Part shown: positions 18,767 through 28,130 of the stretch, in pieces
Position numbering within the stretch: the stretch's first letter is position 1
Layout of the letters: every line of letters begins with the position of its first letter
Source: Pseudomonadota bacterium
GTDB lineage: Bacteria > Pseudomonadota > Gammaproteobacteria > Burkholderiales > Ferrovaceae
Assembly (NCBI GenBank): GCA_021828745.1
Contig: JAJZDE010000001.1
Span: 19,307-55,679 of the forward strand
Length of the DNA: 36,373 nt
Direction: 5' to 3'
The notes under the pieces: model-generated
Database searches by the model: none
The model's input: the letters and a program-made list of their open reading frames with translations, nothing else
What the model was told of the DNA's origin: nothing
Translations under genes and position numbers: made by a program

Positions 18767-20665
18767 TTGAATAGCATCGTTAAAAATGTCTTGGCCTGGC
18801 TTTTTGTAGGATTGGTGCTGATGTTGCTGGTCAGTCAATTCCAGAACCATCAACCGTCGGGCGATGTTCTGAGTTATTCCTCTTTCATTGAAGAGATGAA
18901 AGCCGGGCATGTCACTAAAGTGATCATCGATGGACGGGCGCTGCGTGGCGAACGTTCAGATGGCAAACCTTTTACCACATATACGCCTTCAGATCCATGG
19001 CTGGTCAGTGACTTGCTCAAGTATGGCGTGAATGTGTCGGCCAAGCCAGAAGAAGAACCGTCCTTCTTCATGAATATGCTCATGTCCTGGTTCCCCATGC
19101 TGTTATTGGTGGCAGTCTGGATATTTTTCATGCGTCAGATGCAGGGAGGCGGGCGAGGAGGGGCTTTTTCTTTCGGTAAAAGTCGTGCGCGCATGCTGGA
19201 TGAAAACACCAACCCGGTGACTTTCGCGGATGTGGCGGGGGTGGATGAAGCCAAAGAAGAAGTGAGCGAGTTGGTCGAGTTCTTGCGTGACCCCGGGAAA
19301 TTCCAGAAATTGGGCGGACGGATTCCGCGCGGCGTGCTCATGGTGGGTAATCCCGGAACAGGGAAAACCCTGCTGGCCCGTGCCATCGCAGGGGAGGCCA
19401 AGGTTCCTTTCTTCAGTATTTCCGGCTCGGACTTTGTGGAGATGTTTGTCGGGGTGGGGGCCGCCCGCGTGCGCGACATGTTCGAACAGGCCAAGAAAAA
19501 TTCGCCGTGCATCATCTTCATCGATGAAATCGATGCGGTGGGCCGGCAACGCGGTGCTGGCCTGGGGGGCGGCAATGACGAGCGGGAACAGACACTCAAC
19601 CAGATGTTGGTGGAAATGGATGGTTTCGAAGCGACAACGGGCGTCATCGTCATTGCCGCCACCAATCGACCCGATGTCCTGGATCCTGCACTGCTTCGAC
19701 CAGGACGTTTTGACCGTCAGGTGGTGGTTCCTTTGCCGGATATCCGTGGGCGTGAACAGATCTTGATGGTGCACATGCGCAAGGTTCCCATTGCGCCGGA
19801 TGTTCGGGCCGATATCATTGCACGGGGCACGCCTGGATTTTCAGGGGCGGATCTGGCCAATCTGGTCAATGAATCGGCACTCTTCGCTGCGCGTTTCAAC
19901 AAGCGTCTGGTGGACATGGATGATTTCGAACGAGCCAAGGACAAGATCATCATGGGCGCGGAGCGGCGTTCCATTGTCATGCCGGAGCAGGAACGACGCA
20001 ATACGGCTTACCATGAGTCCGGACATGCCGTGGTAGCCCGCATGCTGGCTCTGACCGATCCGGTTCACAAAGTGACCATCATTCCGCGCGGGCGAGCCCT
20101 GGGTGTGACCATGCAGTTACCCACGGAAGACCGCTACAGCATGAACCGCGATCAGATCCTGCAAAATATTGCCGTATTGTTTGGGGGGCGTATCGCAGAA
20201 GAAGTGTTCATGAATCAGATGACCACGGGGGCCAGCAATGACTTCGAACGTGCCACCGACATGGCACGCCGGATGGTGACTCAATGGGGGATGTCGACTT
20301 CCATGGGACCCATGGTCTATGGAGAAAACGAGGGAGAAGTTTTCCTTGGACGGACGATTTCCACCCATAAAAATGTATCGGAAGCCACGATGCAAAAGGT
20401 GGATATGGAAATTCGTCGCATCATCGACGAACAGTACGTTCTGGCGCGGGGCATCATCGAAAGCCACCGCACCGAAATCGAGGCAATGACCCATGCCTTG
20501 CTGGAATGGGAAACCATCGATGCGGAACAAATTGAAGACATCATGTCAGGACGCCCTCCCCGTCCGCCCAAACCGACTGCGCCGGTGACGCCCAAAGCGC
20601 CTCCCCCCAGCGCTTCTCCCCCTCCCGCCCCCGCGTCCACGGCTCAACCTGCTCAGGGAGTCTGA
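18767..20665 (+). CDS. ftsH: ATP-dependent zinc metalloprotease FtsH
   Basis: A 632-residue inner-membrane AAA+ protease that degrades misassembled membrane proteins and selected regulators. Transmembrane helices are at about 7-23 and 105-122 with a periplasmic loop between. The Walker A GNPGTGKT is at 194-201, Walker B IIFIDE at 249-254, the SRH region contains [17 protein letters not shown], and the zinc site HESGH is at 416-420. The start is taken as the TTG at 18767, with GGAGG ending 8 bases upstream and an N-terminus like other FtsH proteins; no ATG is near. The last ~40 residues are a Pro/Ala-rich tail. folP begins 18 bases after the stop. Confidence 0.97.
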   Translation: MNSIVKNVLAWLFVGLVLMLLVSQFQNHQPSGDVLSYSSFIEEMKAGHVTKVIIDGRALRGERSDGKPFTTYTPSDPWLVSDLLKYGVNVSAKPEEEPSFFMNMLMSWFPMLLLVAVWIFFMRQMQGGGRGGAFSFGKSRARMLDENTNPVTFADVAGVDEAKEEVSELVEFLRDPGKFQKLGGRIPRGVLMVGNPGTGKTLLARAIAGEAKVPFFSISGSDFVEMFVGVGAARVRDMFEQAKKNSPCIIFIDEIDAVGRQRGAGLGGGNDEREQTLNQMLVEMDGFEATTGVIVIAATNRPDVLDPALLRPGRFDRQVVVPLPDIRGREQILMVHMRKVPIAPDVRADIIARGTPGFSGADLANLVNESALFAARFNKRLVDMDDFERAKDKIIMGAERRSIVMPEQERRNTAYHESGHAVVARMLALTDPVHKVTIIPRGRALGVTMQLPTEDRYSMNRDQILQNIAVLFGGRIAEEVFMNQMTTGASNDFERATDMARRMVTQWGMSTSMGPMVYGENEGEVFLGRTISTHKNVSEATMQKVDMEIRRIIDEQYVLARGIIESHRTEIEAMTHALLEWETIDAEQIEDIMSGRPPRPPKPTAPVTPKAPPPSASPPPAPASTAQPAQGV

Positions 20666-20683
20666 GACCGGAGGGAGTCGCCC

Positions 20684-21562
20684 GTGCGGATTCCCGGGGC
20701 GCTGGGGGGGTCTCCCAAACCGCTCCCCGCAGTACGCTGCGGGGAGTTTATTTTGTCCCTGGCGCGACCTCGGATCATGGGCATTCTCAACGTCACTCCC
20801 GACTCATTCTCGGATGGCGGGGCGCATCTCGATGCGCTGGCAGCCATAACCCGCGGACAAACCTTGGTGGCACAGGGAGCCGACCTGATCGATGTGGGAG
20901 GAGAATCCACCCGCCCCGGAGCCCCTGAAGTCGGGTTGGCCGAGGAATTGCGGCGGGTGATTCCGGTTATTGAAGGATTGGTGGATACCCTGAAGGTGCC
21001 GGTTTCCATCGATACCCGCCATCCCCAGGTCATGCAGGCAGCCATTCGGGCAGGTGCCACCCTGGTCAATGACATCGAAGCCCTGCAGGTCCCCGGAGCC
21101 CTTGAATGTATTCTCGAGCATGAAGTGGGCATTTGCCTGATGCACATGCAAGGACAACCCTTGACGATGCAGCAGTCGCCCCATTATCCTCGTGGAGTGG
21201 TATCCGGGGTATGTGATTTTCTTGCGGCACGGGTTGCTTTATTGGAACGGTACGGTGTGGAACGCACACGCATTCTGATCGATCCGGGGTTTGGTTTTGG
21301 CAAGACCCGCATCCATAACCTGACCTTGCTGCAGCAGTTACCGGTTTTGGTGGATTTGGGATACCCGGTATTGGTGGGGCTGTCACGCAAATCCATGCTG
21401 GTCGGTCAACCCGGCATTCCTCCGCGCGAACGTCTGGGGGGTGGTCTGGCCGCGGCTTGCTGGGCCATTCAGGCGGGGGTACATATTTTGCGCGTTCATG
21501 ATGTGGCTGCAACGCGTCAGGCAGTGGATTTATGGATGGATACCTTGACTGTGGAGGAGTAA
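20684..21562 (+). CDS. folP: Dihydropteroate synthase
   Basis: A 292-residue enzyme joining p-aminobenzoate to the pterin pyrophosphate in folate synthesis, the target of sulfonamides. Signatures are [25 protein letters not shown], the [12 protein letters not shown] and VNDI segments, IDPGFGFGK and GLSRKSML. The start is taken as GTG at 20684 with GGAGGGAG about 8 bases upstream. The residues [19 protein letters not shown] resemble the first strand of other DHPS proteins, so translation probably crosses a terminator-like hairpin in these codons. A TTG at 20753, preceded by GGGGAG, is an alternative start. The stop shares a base with the glmM ATG (TAATG). Confidence 0.94.
   Translation: MRIPGALGGSPKPLPAVRCGEFILSLARPRIMGILNVTPDSFSDGGAHLDALAAITRGQTLVAQGADLIDVGGESTRPGAPEVGLAEELRRVIPVIEGLVDTLKVPVSIDTRHPQVMQAAIRAGATLVNDIEALQVPGALECILEHEVGICLMHMQGQPLTMQQSPHYPRGVVSGVCDFLAARVALLERYGVERTRILIDPGFGFGKTRIHNLTLLQQLPVLVDLGYPVLVGLSRKSMLVGQPGIPPRERLGGGLAAACWAIQAGVHILRVHDVAATRQAVDLWMDTLTVEE
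20723..20754 (+). terminator. Terminator-like stem-loop inside the 5' end of folP
   Basis: CTCCCCGCAG (20723-20732) pairs perfectly with CTGCGGGGAG (20737-20746) around the tetraloop TACG, and TTTATTTT follows at 20747-20754. It begins 58 bases after the ftsH stop. By shape this is a textbook intrinsic terminator, yet it lies within the folP reading frame, with the GTG start 39 bases before it. Confidence 0.7.
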
Positions 21563-22917
21563 TGAGCCGTCGTTATTTTGGAACGGATGGAATGCGTGGG
21601 CGAGTGGGCAGTGAGCCCATGACCCCCGTGATGATGTTGAATCTCGGTTATGCGGCAGGTACGGTCCTGGCCCAGGGGGCGGCCGCCACGCAACAGGATC
21701 GTCCGGTGGTGATCATTGGCAAGGACACGCGCATTTCGGGCTATATGATCGAGTCAGCACTCGAGGCCGGACTGTCTGCGGCAGGAGTGGATGTCATTCT
21801 GCTGGGCCCCATGCCAACCCCTGCGGTTGCCTACCTGGTTCGCGCCTTGCGTTTGCAGGCAGGGGTGATGATCAGCGCCTCCCATAACCTTTTCGAGGAT
21901 AACGGGATCAAATTCTTCTCTGCCGACGGGATGAAGTTGCCCGATAGCGTGGAACTGGACATTGAAGCCCAACTGAATCAACCCTGGTCTTGCCGTGATT
22001 CGGCCCAACTGGGGCATGTCCGCCGCATGAATGATGCCGCAGGGCGTTATATCGAGTTCTGCAAGAGTACCTTTCCCTCCAATCTCGATCTCAAAGGATT
22101 GAAACTGGTGGTGGATTGTGCCCACGGGGCAACCTATCATATCGCGCCTCTGGTGTTTCACGAACTGGGTGCCGAAGTCGTCGCCATCGGCAATACCCCC
22201 AATGGCATCAATATCAATGATCACTGTGGGGCCACTCATGTCGATACCTTGCGTGAGGCCGTGCGTGCGCATCAGGCCGACATGGGGATCGCTCTGGACG
22301 GCGATGGGGATCGTCTCATCATGGTAGATGAGACAGGAAAAAGTTATGACGGAGACCAACTGCTCTATGCCGTGGTCAAACACCGTCAGTCTTTGCCGGG
22401 ATTCGCCGGCGGAGTGGTGGGGACCTTGATGACCAATCTGGCCGTGGAAAAAGCCTTCGAACGGCGACGGGTTCCCTTCGTGCGGGCCAGTGTAGGGGAT
22501 CGCTACGTTCTGGAAACGATGTTGGAACGGGGCTGGCTCTGGGGGGGAGAGAATTCCGGGCATTTGATCTGTCGGGATAAGCACAGCACGGGAGACGGCA
22601 TCATTTCAGCGCTTCAGGTGTTGGCGGCTTTGGCCAGCCAGGGGGTGACCCTGGCCAGTTACACGGCTGAGGTGGAACTCTATCCCCAACGCCTGATCAA
22701 TGTGCGCACTGCCCACCCGGTGGATTTCAAGACGTCTCCACAGGTTCAGCAGGCAGTGATGGCCGCAGAAGAGAGTATGGCTGGACACGGGCGGGTGCTC
22801 TTGCGTGCTTCTGGTACGGAACCCTTGATTCGTGTCATGGTGGAAGGGGAAGATGCAATCCAGGTGGAACGCTGGGCAGAAACCATCGCAGCGGCTGTGC
22901 GTGAATTGGCTGCCTAA
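21562..22917 (+). CDS. glmM: Phosphoglucosamine mutase
   Basis: A 451-residue enzyme that converts glucosamine-6-phosphate to glucosamine-1-phosphate for UDP-GlcNAc, peptidoglycan and LPS synthesis. The N-terminus [14 protein letters not shown], the phosphoserine loop ISASHN with Ser107, the Mg loop DGDGDR at 246-251, GENSGH and the C-terminal [15 protein letters not shown] are all present. The loop reads HNLFEDNG where most family members have HNPxxDNG, an unusual Pro-to-Leu change beside the active Ser. The ATG overlaps the folP stop by one base with GGAGGAG upstream. The end overlaps the convergent sixA by 4 bases. Confidence 0.97.
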   Translation: MSRRYFGTDGMRGRVGSEPMTPVMMLNLGYAAGTVLAQGAAATQQDRPVVIIGKDTRISGYMIESALEAGLSAAGVDVILLGPMPTPAVAYLVRALRLQAGVMISASHNLFEDNGIKFFSADGMKLPDSVELDIEAQLNQPWSCRDSAQLGHVRRMNDAAGRYIEFCKSTFPSNLDLKGLKLVVDCAHGATYHIAPLVFHELGAEVVAIGNTPNGININDHCGATHVDTLREAVRAHQADMGIALDGDGDRLIMVDETGKSYDGDQLLYAVVKHRQSLPGFAGGVVGTLMTNLAVEKAFERRRVPFVRASVGDRYVLETMLERGWLWGGENSGHLICRDKHSTGDGIISALQVLAALASQGVTLASYTAEVELYPQRLINVRTAHPVDFKTSPQVQQAVMAAEESMAGHGRVLLRASGTEPLIRVMVEGEDAIQVERWAETIAAAVRELAA

Positions 22918-23378
22918 ATCAGTTCGGGATCGATCACTGCACGCAGGATGAGTTGGGGTCGCCCATCCCGTTCGCGCTGCGTGAGCCACCAGAGCGCTCC
23001 CTTGCGGACACTCCAGGGCGCGGGTTCGCCAGTCAGCAGCCAGGCCGCAGTTTCTCCCAGGGTGGGTTGGTGACCCACCAGCAAGGTGTACGGATCGGCG
23101 GGGGTAGGCCAGGCGCAGGCCTGCAACAGATCGCGCGGACGGGCGTGGGTTCCCAGATGCGACACGGTTTCAAAGTGTCTGGAAAATGCACTGGCGGTTT
23201 GCTGGGTGCGCTGTGCCGGGCTGACCAGAATGCGGGGTTCGAGCGGCAGATGGATCTTCAACCAGTGCGCTACCTGCCGTGCTTGTCGGTGACCTCGTTC
23301 AGTCAGGGCGCGGACATGATCGGGGAATCCTTCCTCTGCTTCGGCATGACGCCACAGGATCAGATGGCATTGACTCAT
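22914..23378 (-). CDS. sixA: SixA-type phosphohistidine phosphatase
   Basis: A 154-residue histidine-phosphatase-superfamily protein. The N-terminal [12 protein letters not shown] carries the catalytic RHxE with His11; [13 protein letters not shown] and [17 protein letters not shown] supply the conserved Arg and second His. E. coli SixA removes phosphate from histidine residues, and reported targets include the nitrogen-related phosphotransfer protein NPr. The ATG overlaps the ppk stop (ATGA), so translation is coupled to polyphosphate kinase. A longer open frame exists upstream within ppk but does not fit the family start. It ends against glmM with a 4-base overlap. Confidence 0.9.
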   Translation of the reverse strand: MSQCHLILWRHAEAEEGFPDHVRALTERGHRQARQVAHWLKIHLPLEPRILVSPAQRTQQTASAFSRHFETVSHLGTHARPRDLLQACAWPTPADPYTLLVGHQPTLGETAAWLLTGEPAPWSVRKGALWWLTQRERDGRPQLILRAVIDPELI

Positions 23379-25459
23379 GATGAGGAAGATTTCCGGCTCA
23401 AACGCTGCAAGAGAAAGTCGTGGACCCGGAAGCATGAACTGCCGCGCCGTGGATGGGTTCGCGCATATTGTCCCTCGCCGTTCATGATCCAGGCTGCGTG
23501 GTTGTCGCGCAGATAGGAACGGAGTCCTTCGCTCAGTATTCGTCGTTTGATGCGTGGATCGAGGATGGGGATACAGACTTCGATGCGGCGAAAAAAATTG
23601 CGGTCCATCCAGTCGGCACTGGCGATGAATACCTCGTGGCTTCCTCCGTGACGGAAATATATGACCCGATGATGCTCCAGAAAACGACCGATCAGCGAGC
23701 GTACCCGGATATGTTCGGATAACCCCTTGACACCGGGACGGAGCAGGCAGACGCCCCGGATGATCAGGTCGATTCGAACCCCCGCCTGACTGGCTTCATA
23801 GAGCGCATCGATCAGTTGGGGTTCCGTCAGCGCATTCATTTTTGCAATGATGTGGGCTTTTTCACCCTGTCGGGCAAACTGGGTTTCACGGGTAATGGCC
23901 TGCAGGGTTCCCGAGTGGAGGGTGAAGGGGGCTTGCCAGAGGTGACGCAAATGTTCCTGCTTGCCCAGTCCCGTAATTTGCATGAAGATGGCGCTGACAT
24001 CGGCCGTGATTTCCGGATGGGCGGTAAACAAACCAAAATCGGTGTAGGTGCATGTGGTACGGGCATGATAGTTGCCTGTCCCCAGGTGGACATAACGTCG
24101 TAGTTCGCTGTGCTCGCGCCGAATGACGAGACACATTTTGGCATGAGTTTTGTAGCCGAAAACGCCGTAGACTACATGGGCCCCTGCGGCTTCCAACTTT
24201 TCTGCCCAGTTGATGTTGGCTTCTTCGTCGAAGCGGGCCAGTAGTTCCACCACCACGGTGACCTCCTTGCCCTGGTGGGCCGCCTCGATCAGGGCTTCGA
24301 TCAGTTCGGAGTCCGTGCCTGTACGGTAGACCGTCTGTTTGATGGCCAGTACCGCAGGGTCCCGAGCGGCTTGTTGGACGAACTGAATGACGGGCATGAA
24401 GGGCTGAAAGGGATGATGCAGGAGGAGATCGCGTTTTTTCAGGGTTTCGATGAGGGGAACCGATTGATCCAGTTCGTGGGGCAGTTGGGGCTGAAAGGAA
24501 GGAAACTTGAGGTCGGGACGGTCGACCAGATCGGCGACCCGCATCAGGCGCACGAGATTGACGGGGCCATCCACTCGATACAGATCCGTCTCCTCCAGTT
24601 CAAAAGTCTCGAGCAGGAATTGAGCCATGGTTTCGGAGCAATTTTCAGGAACTTCAAGGCGTACTTCATCGCCGTACTGGCGGTGGCTCAATTCGCCTTG
24701 CAAGGCGAGGCGCAAATCACTGACTTCCTCATCTTCCAGAAGTAATTCGCTGTTTCGGGTCAAGCGGAATTGGTAGCATCCTTCGACGGTCAGTCCATGA
24801 AAAAGGTCGCCTACGTTGGCATGCAGGATGGAAGATAAAAAAATGAACCCATAGGGACAGCCACAAATTTCTTCGGGCAGTTGTATGAAACGGGGAAGGG
24901 CACGGGGGGCTTGCACGACGGCATGGGTACAGGGACGGCCAAAAGCGTCGACTCCCGAAAGTTCCACGGCAAAGTTGAGGCTCTTATTGAGGATTCGGGG
25001 AAAAGGATGGGCTGTGTCCAATCCGATGGGAGTCAATACCGGTTTGATTTCGCGCAGATAATAATTGCGTGCCCAAGTATGCTGAGCCTCGGTCCAATGA
25101 TTGCGACGGTGGAAGCAGATTCCCTCTTCTGCCAAACGCGGCAGGACACGCTCATTCAATAAACGATATTGATGAGAGACGAGTTCGTGTGCCACGCTAC
25201 AGACCAGACGGTAAACCCGTAAGGGAGGCAGGCCATCCGGGCCGGTTTTGGTGATTCCTTCGCGAATTTGTTGTTTCAGGCCGGCAACCCGAATCTCAAA
25301 AAATTCATCCAGATTGTTGCTGACGATGCACAGGTAGCGCAGTTGCTCAAGGAGAGGAGTCTCGTCATCTTCCACCAGATTCAAAACGCGCCGATTGAAT
25401 GCCAACAGGCCCAACTCCCGGTTGAGAAATCGGGATGCTGCTGTAACGGGATTGCTCAT
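23375..25459 (-). CDS. ppk: Polyphosphate kinase 1
   Basis: A 694-residue enzyme that polymerises the ATP gamma-phosphate into polyphosphate, normally at the membrane. The start MSNPVTAASRFLNRELGLLAFNRRV matches the family N-domain; SNNLDEFFEIRVAGL follows. The autophosphorylated His is His439 in GYKTHAKMCLV (His435 in E. coli). YVHLGTGNYHARTTCTYTDFG and the C-terminal SADWMDRN are also clear. The ATG at 25459 has no strong Shine-Dalgarno, but no better start fits the family. The gene reads away from the OlsB-like gene across about 195 bases and overlaps sixA by four bases. Confidence 0.97.
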   Translation of the reverse strand: MSNPVTAASRFLNRELGLLAFNRRVLNLVEDDETPLLEQLRYLCIVSNNLDEFFEIRVAGLKQQIREGITKTGPDGLPPLRVYRLVCSVAHELVSHQYRLLNERVLPRLAEEGICFHRRNHWTEAQHTWARNYYLREIKPVLTPIGLDTAHPFPRILNKSLNFAVELSGVDAFGRPCTHAVVQAPRALPRFIQLPEEICGCPYGFIFLSSILHANVGDLFHGLTVEGCYQFRLTRNSELLLEDEEVSDLRLALQGELSHRQYGDEVRLEVPENCSETMAQFLLETFELEETDLYRVDGPVNLVRLMRVADLVDRPDLKFPSFQPQLPHELDQSVPLIETLKKRDLLLHHPFQPFMPVIQFVQQAARDPAVLAIKQTVYRTGTDSELIEALIEAAHQGKEVTVVVELLARFDEEANINWAEKLEAAGAHVVYGVFGYKTHAKMCLVIRREHSELRRYVHLGTGNYHARTTCTYTDFGLFTAHPEITADVSAIFMQITGLGKQEHLRHLWQAPFTLHSGTLQAITRETQFARQGEKAHIIAKMNALTEPQLIDALYEASQAGVRIDLIIRGVCLLRPGVKGLSEHIRVRSLIGRFLEHHRVIYFRHGGSHEVFIASADWMDRNFFRRIEVCIPILDPRIKRRILSEGLRSYLRDNHAAWIMNGEGQYARTHPRRGSSCFRVHDFLLQRLSRKSSSS

Positions 25460-25495
25460 AAAGTCGGTCAAGTGTAGGGGCCATCGGACGCTTTC

Positions 25496-25524
25496 AGTGT
25501 ACCACCCCCCGAGTATCAGGAAAA
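25496..25524 (-). promoter_or_regulatory. Possible ppk promoter
   Basis: On the minus strand TTTTCC (25524-25519) and TACACT (25501-25496) are 17 bases apart, about 36 bases before the ppk ATG. Both boxes are imperfect. I found no Pho box in the ppk-acyltransferase divergent region. Confidence 0.4.
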
Positions 25525-25655
25525 CCCTTAGGATGCAGGCCTGAATCAAGGGAGACGGAGGAGGGTTCACCGTCACGAATAATTCACGGCAGGTTCATGG
25601 TGGGGTAACAAGGCCAAGGCAAAGTGGGTAACCATTCGTTCAGATGGAGAGATCC

Positions 25656-26432
25656 ATGCCCCAACTTGACCAGAGTCTGCAGAATGTTCGTCAACCCCGT
25701 CTGGTATTTCAATATGCGCGCTCTTCCGTGGATGTACGGGCGGCTCAGCAGTTGCGTTGGCAAGTCTTCCATGAAGAGATGGGGGCGCACTTGCATTCCG
25801 CCGAACCGGGGTTGGACCAGGATCGATTCGATGCGCTCTGCGACCATTTGATTCTGCGCGATACCCGCAGTCATGAAGTGGTGGGCACTTATCGGATAAT
25901 CAACGCGCAACAGGCGGTGAGGGCTGGAGGATTCTATTCGGAAGGGGAATTTGATCTGACGCGTCTGGCCCATCTGCTTCCTCATGTCATGGAGGTTGGG
26001 CGGGCCTGCGTTCATCCGGATTACCGCAATGGTCTTTCCATTGCGGTGTTATGGGCCGGTCTGGCCGAATATATCCGGGCTCATCGAGTGCAATACCTGA
26101 TGGGCTGTGCCAGTATGACCATGATCGATGGCGGTCATACGGCAGCCTCGCTCTACCGTCAGTTGGAACTCATGCATGGTGCGCCTGCGGAATGGCGTGT
26201 TTATCCGCGTTGCGCATTGCCTCTGGCGGCGCTCGACAGCACGCGCGTGGTGGATATTCCTCCGCTCATCAAGGCATATTTGCGGGTGGGCGCCTATGTT
26301 TGTGGGGCACCGGCGTGGGATGCGGATTTCAACACGGCGGACTGTCTGCTTTTGTTGCCCACGGCCGCCATGGATCAGCGTTATTCGCGTCATTTCATGA
26401 AGACCTCGGCTGCGGGGAAGACTTCCTTCTGA
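25656..26432 (+). CDS. OlsB-like GNAT acyltransferase (hemolysin-like family)
   Basis: A 258-residue protein of the COG3176 'putative hemolysin'/OlsB type GNAT family. Visible family strings are LRWQVFHEEMGAHL near residues 35-48, CDHLILRD, VVGTYRIIN, GGFYSEGEFDLTRL and EVGRACVHPDYRNG, then FNTADCLLLLP near the end. OlsB attaches a 3-hydroxy fatty acid to ornithine, the first step to ornithine lipids, which replace phospholipids in phosphate-starved bacteria. The ppk, ppx and pst neighbours fit that role, but no OlsA-like partner is in the window, so the substrate is an inference. The start at 25656 has GGAG six bases upstream, better than the ATG at 25644. Confidence 0.82.
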   Translation: MPQLDQSLQNVRQPRLVFQYARSSVDVRAAQQLRWQVFHEEMGAHLHSAEPGLDQDRFDALCDHLILRDTRSHEVVGTYRIINAQQAVRAGGFYSEGEFDLTRLAHLLPHVMEVGRACVHPDYRNGLSIAVLWAGLAEYIRAHRVQYLMGCASMTMIDGGHTAASLYRQLELMHGAPAEWRVYPRCALPLAALDSTRVVDIPPLIKAYLRVGAYVCGAPAWDADFNTADCLLLLPTAAMDQRYSRHFMKTSAAGKTSF

Positions 26433-26563
26433 GTGCACATCAACTTTTGTGAGTACGCTACCGGGTTTGTCCACGGGCGCCTCCGCTGCGATGATTTCCG
26501 GAACAGAGTAGTTCATCCGTGCATGATCTGGTAGAGTGAGGTTTTTTTTGAGGGTTGTGGGAT

Positions 26564-28039
26564 ATGCCCCAAGCGATCATCGCGGCGGTAGACTTGGGCT
26601 CGAACAGTTTTCGTCTGCAGGTGGCGCGCGTGGTGCAGGGGCAACCCTATACGCTGGATGCGCTCAAGGAGTCGGTGCGACTGGCAGCCGGATTGTTGCC
26701 CGACAACACGCTGGATACGGTGACACAGGAACGCGCATTGGCCTGTTTGCGGCGTTTTGGTGAGCGGTTACGGGCCGTTCCCCGAGAGGCCATCCGGGTG
26801 GTGGGGACGAATACCTTGCGCGTTGCCCAACAGGCAGAAACCTTTCTGGAAGCGGCACAGGAAGCCCTGGGTGTTCCCATCGAGATCATTGCGGGTCAGG
26901 AAGAAGCCCGCTTGATTTATGTCGGTGTGGCGCACAGTCTTCCTAGCCATCGAGGCCGTCGACTGGTGGTGGACATTGGCGGAGGATCCACCGAAATCGT
27001 CATTGGTCGCGGGGTCAAACCGCAGCGTCTGGAAAGTGTATACATGGGGTGCGTCAGTTACACGCAACAGTTTTTTGCCCAGAACAAAGTGACGGAACGT
27101 CACTGGGCTGCCGCCAGTTTGGCGGCAGCCAATGAATTGCAGGCGCTTTCAGCTACCTTCGGGCGGGAGCAATGGGATGAGGCCGTGGGTTCTTCCGGGA
27201 CGGCGCGCGCCCTGGCTGAATTGCTGGAATTGAACGGGTTCGTGGGGCAAGGAATTACCCGGGCCGGACTGACTTTTCTGCGAGAAAAATTGTTGGAGGC
27301 CCGCGACCCGCACCATCTGGTTTCCATCGGTTTGCGCATGGAGCGGGTACCGGTACTGCCTGGAGGGCTGGTCATCATGAGTGCCGTGTTCGATCACTTG
27401 GGGATCGAACAGATGCAGACGACAGACTGTGGGCTGCGCGAGGGTGTCCTGTATGAGATGCTGGGCCGCCTGGAACACCGGGATGTTCGGGAAGAGACCG
27501 TGCGCCATTTCGTCCAGCGGTATCATGCGGATTCCCTGCAGGCAGAGCGGGTAGAAAAGTTGGCGCTCACGCTCTATCGTCAGGTGACGGCTCGCCCCCA
27601 ATACGCACATTATTCACCCTATCTGCGTTGGGCTGCCCAGTTGCACGAAATTGGGCTTTCCATCGCTCATGGGGGTTACCACCGCCATTCGGCCTATATC
27701 GTCGATCATGCGGACATGCCTGGGTTCTCCAAGATGGAACAGGCCATCGTGGGCGGGTTGGTCCAGAATCATCGAGGGCGTTTGGTCAAGGGGGCAGAAC
27801 GCATCACCAATCGGGAGGGCTGGCGTCTGGTGCTGTGTCTTCGTCTGGCCGTGTTGTTTTGTCGTGGTCGCTCCCAGTTGGGGCGAACCCCCCGTTTTCA
27901 CCTGGCGGATGAGGGGGATGCAGGGTTTTGCCTGCGGGTCAATCCCGCATGGCTGGTCAGTCATGCCCTGGCAGCCGCCAACCTGGAGAAGGAATGTCAG
28001 CAGTGGCAGGCTCAAGGTATTTCCTTGAGGGTGGTTTGA
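26564..28039 (+). CDS. ppx: Exopolyphosphatase (Ppx/GppA family)
   Basis: A 491-residue protein that releases phosphate from the ends of polyphosphate; a pppGpp phosphatase role is the alternative in this family. The ASKHA-fold N-terminus has AVDLGSNSFRL, with VVDIGGGSTEIVIG downstream. The C-terminal HD-like part has AAQLHEIGLSIAHGGYHRHSAYI and DMPGFSKMEQAI. The ATG is preceded by GAGGG about 10 bases upstream. The 131-base gap before it holds no gene or clear promoter. Ppx opposes Ppk, and its stop lies only 19 bases before the Pho box of pstS. Confidence 0.94.
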   Translation: MPQAIIAAVDLGSNSFRLQVARVVQGQPYTLDALKESVRLAAGLLPDNTLDTVTQERALACLRRFGERLRAVPREAIRVVGTNTLRVAQQAETFLEAAQEALGVPIEIIAGQEEARLIYVGVAHSLPSHRGRRLVVDIGGGSTEIVIGRGVKPQRLESVYMGCVSYTQQFFAQNKVTERHWAAASLAAANELQALSATFGREQWDEAVGSSGTARALAELLELNGFVGQGITRAGLTFLREKLLEARDPHHLVSIGLRMERVPVLPGGLVIMSAVFDHLGIEQMQTTDCGLREGVLYEMLGRLEHRDVREETVRHFVQRYHADSLQAERVEKLALTLYRQVTARPQYAHYSPYLRWAAQLHEIGLSIAHGGYHRHSAYIVDHADMPGFSKMEQAIVGGLVQNHRGRLVKGAERITNREGWRLVLCLRLAVLFCRGRSQLGRTPRFHLADEGDAGFCLRVNPAWLVSHALAAANLEKECQQWQAQGISLRVV

Positions 28040-28057
28040 CCCGGAAGATTCATGAGT

Positions 28058-28075
28058 CTGTAATCAATCTGTCAT
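28058..28075 (+). promoter_or_regulatory. Pho box upstream of pstS
   Basis: CTGTAAT (28058-28064) and CTGTCAT (28069-28075) are direct repeats spaced 4 bases apart, matching the PhoB consensus CTGTCAT-N4-CTGTCAT with a single change. TACCCT at 28086-28091, 10 bases later, can serve as the -10. This predicts PhoB-activated expression of pstSCAB under phosphate limitation. Confidence 0.85.
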
Positions 28076-28130
28076 ATTTGATGGTTACCCTGTTCCCGTG
28101 CACTTGCGTTTTTTTTCTATGGAGATTTTC

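Noticed and set aside
25460..25655. Searched for a Pho box in the ppk/OlsB-like divergent region
   Set aside because: TTCAC-like repeats around 25568-25600 have irregular spacing and do not fit CTGTCAT repeats.
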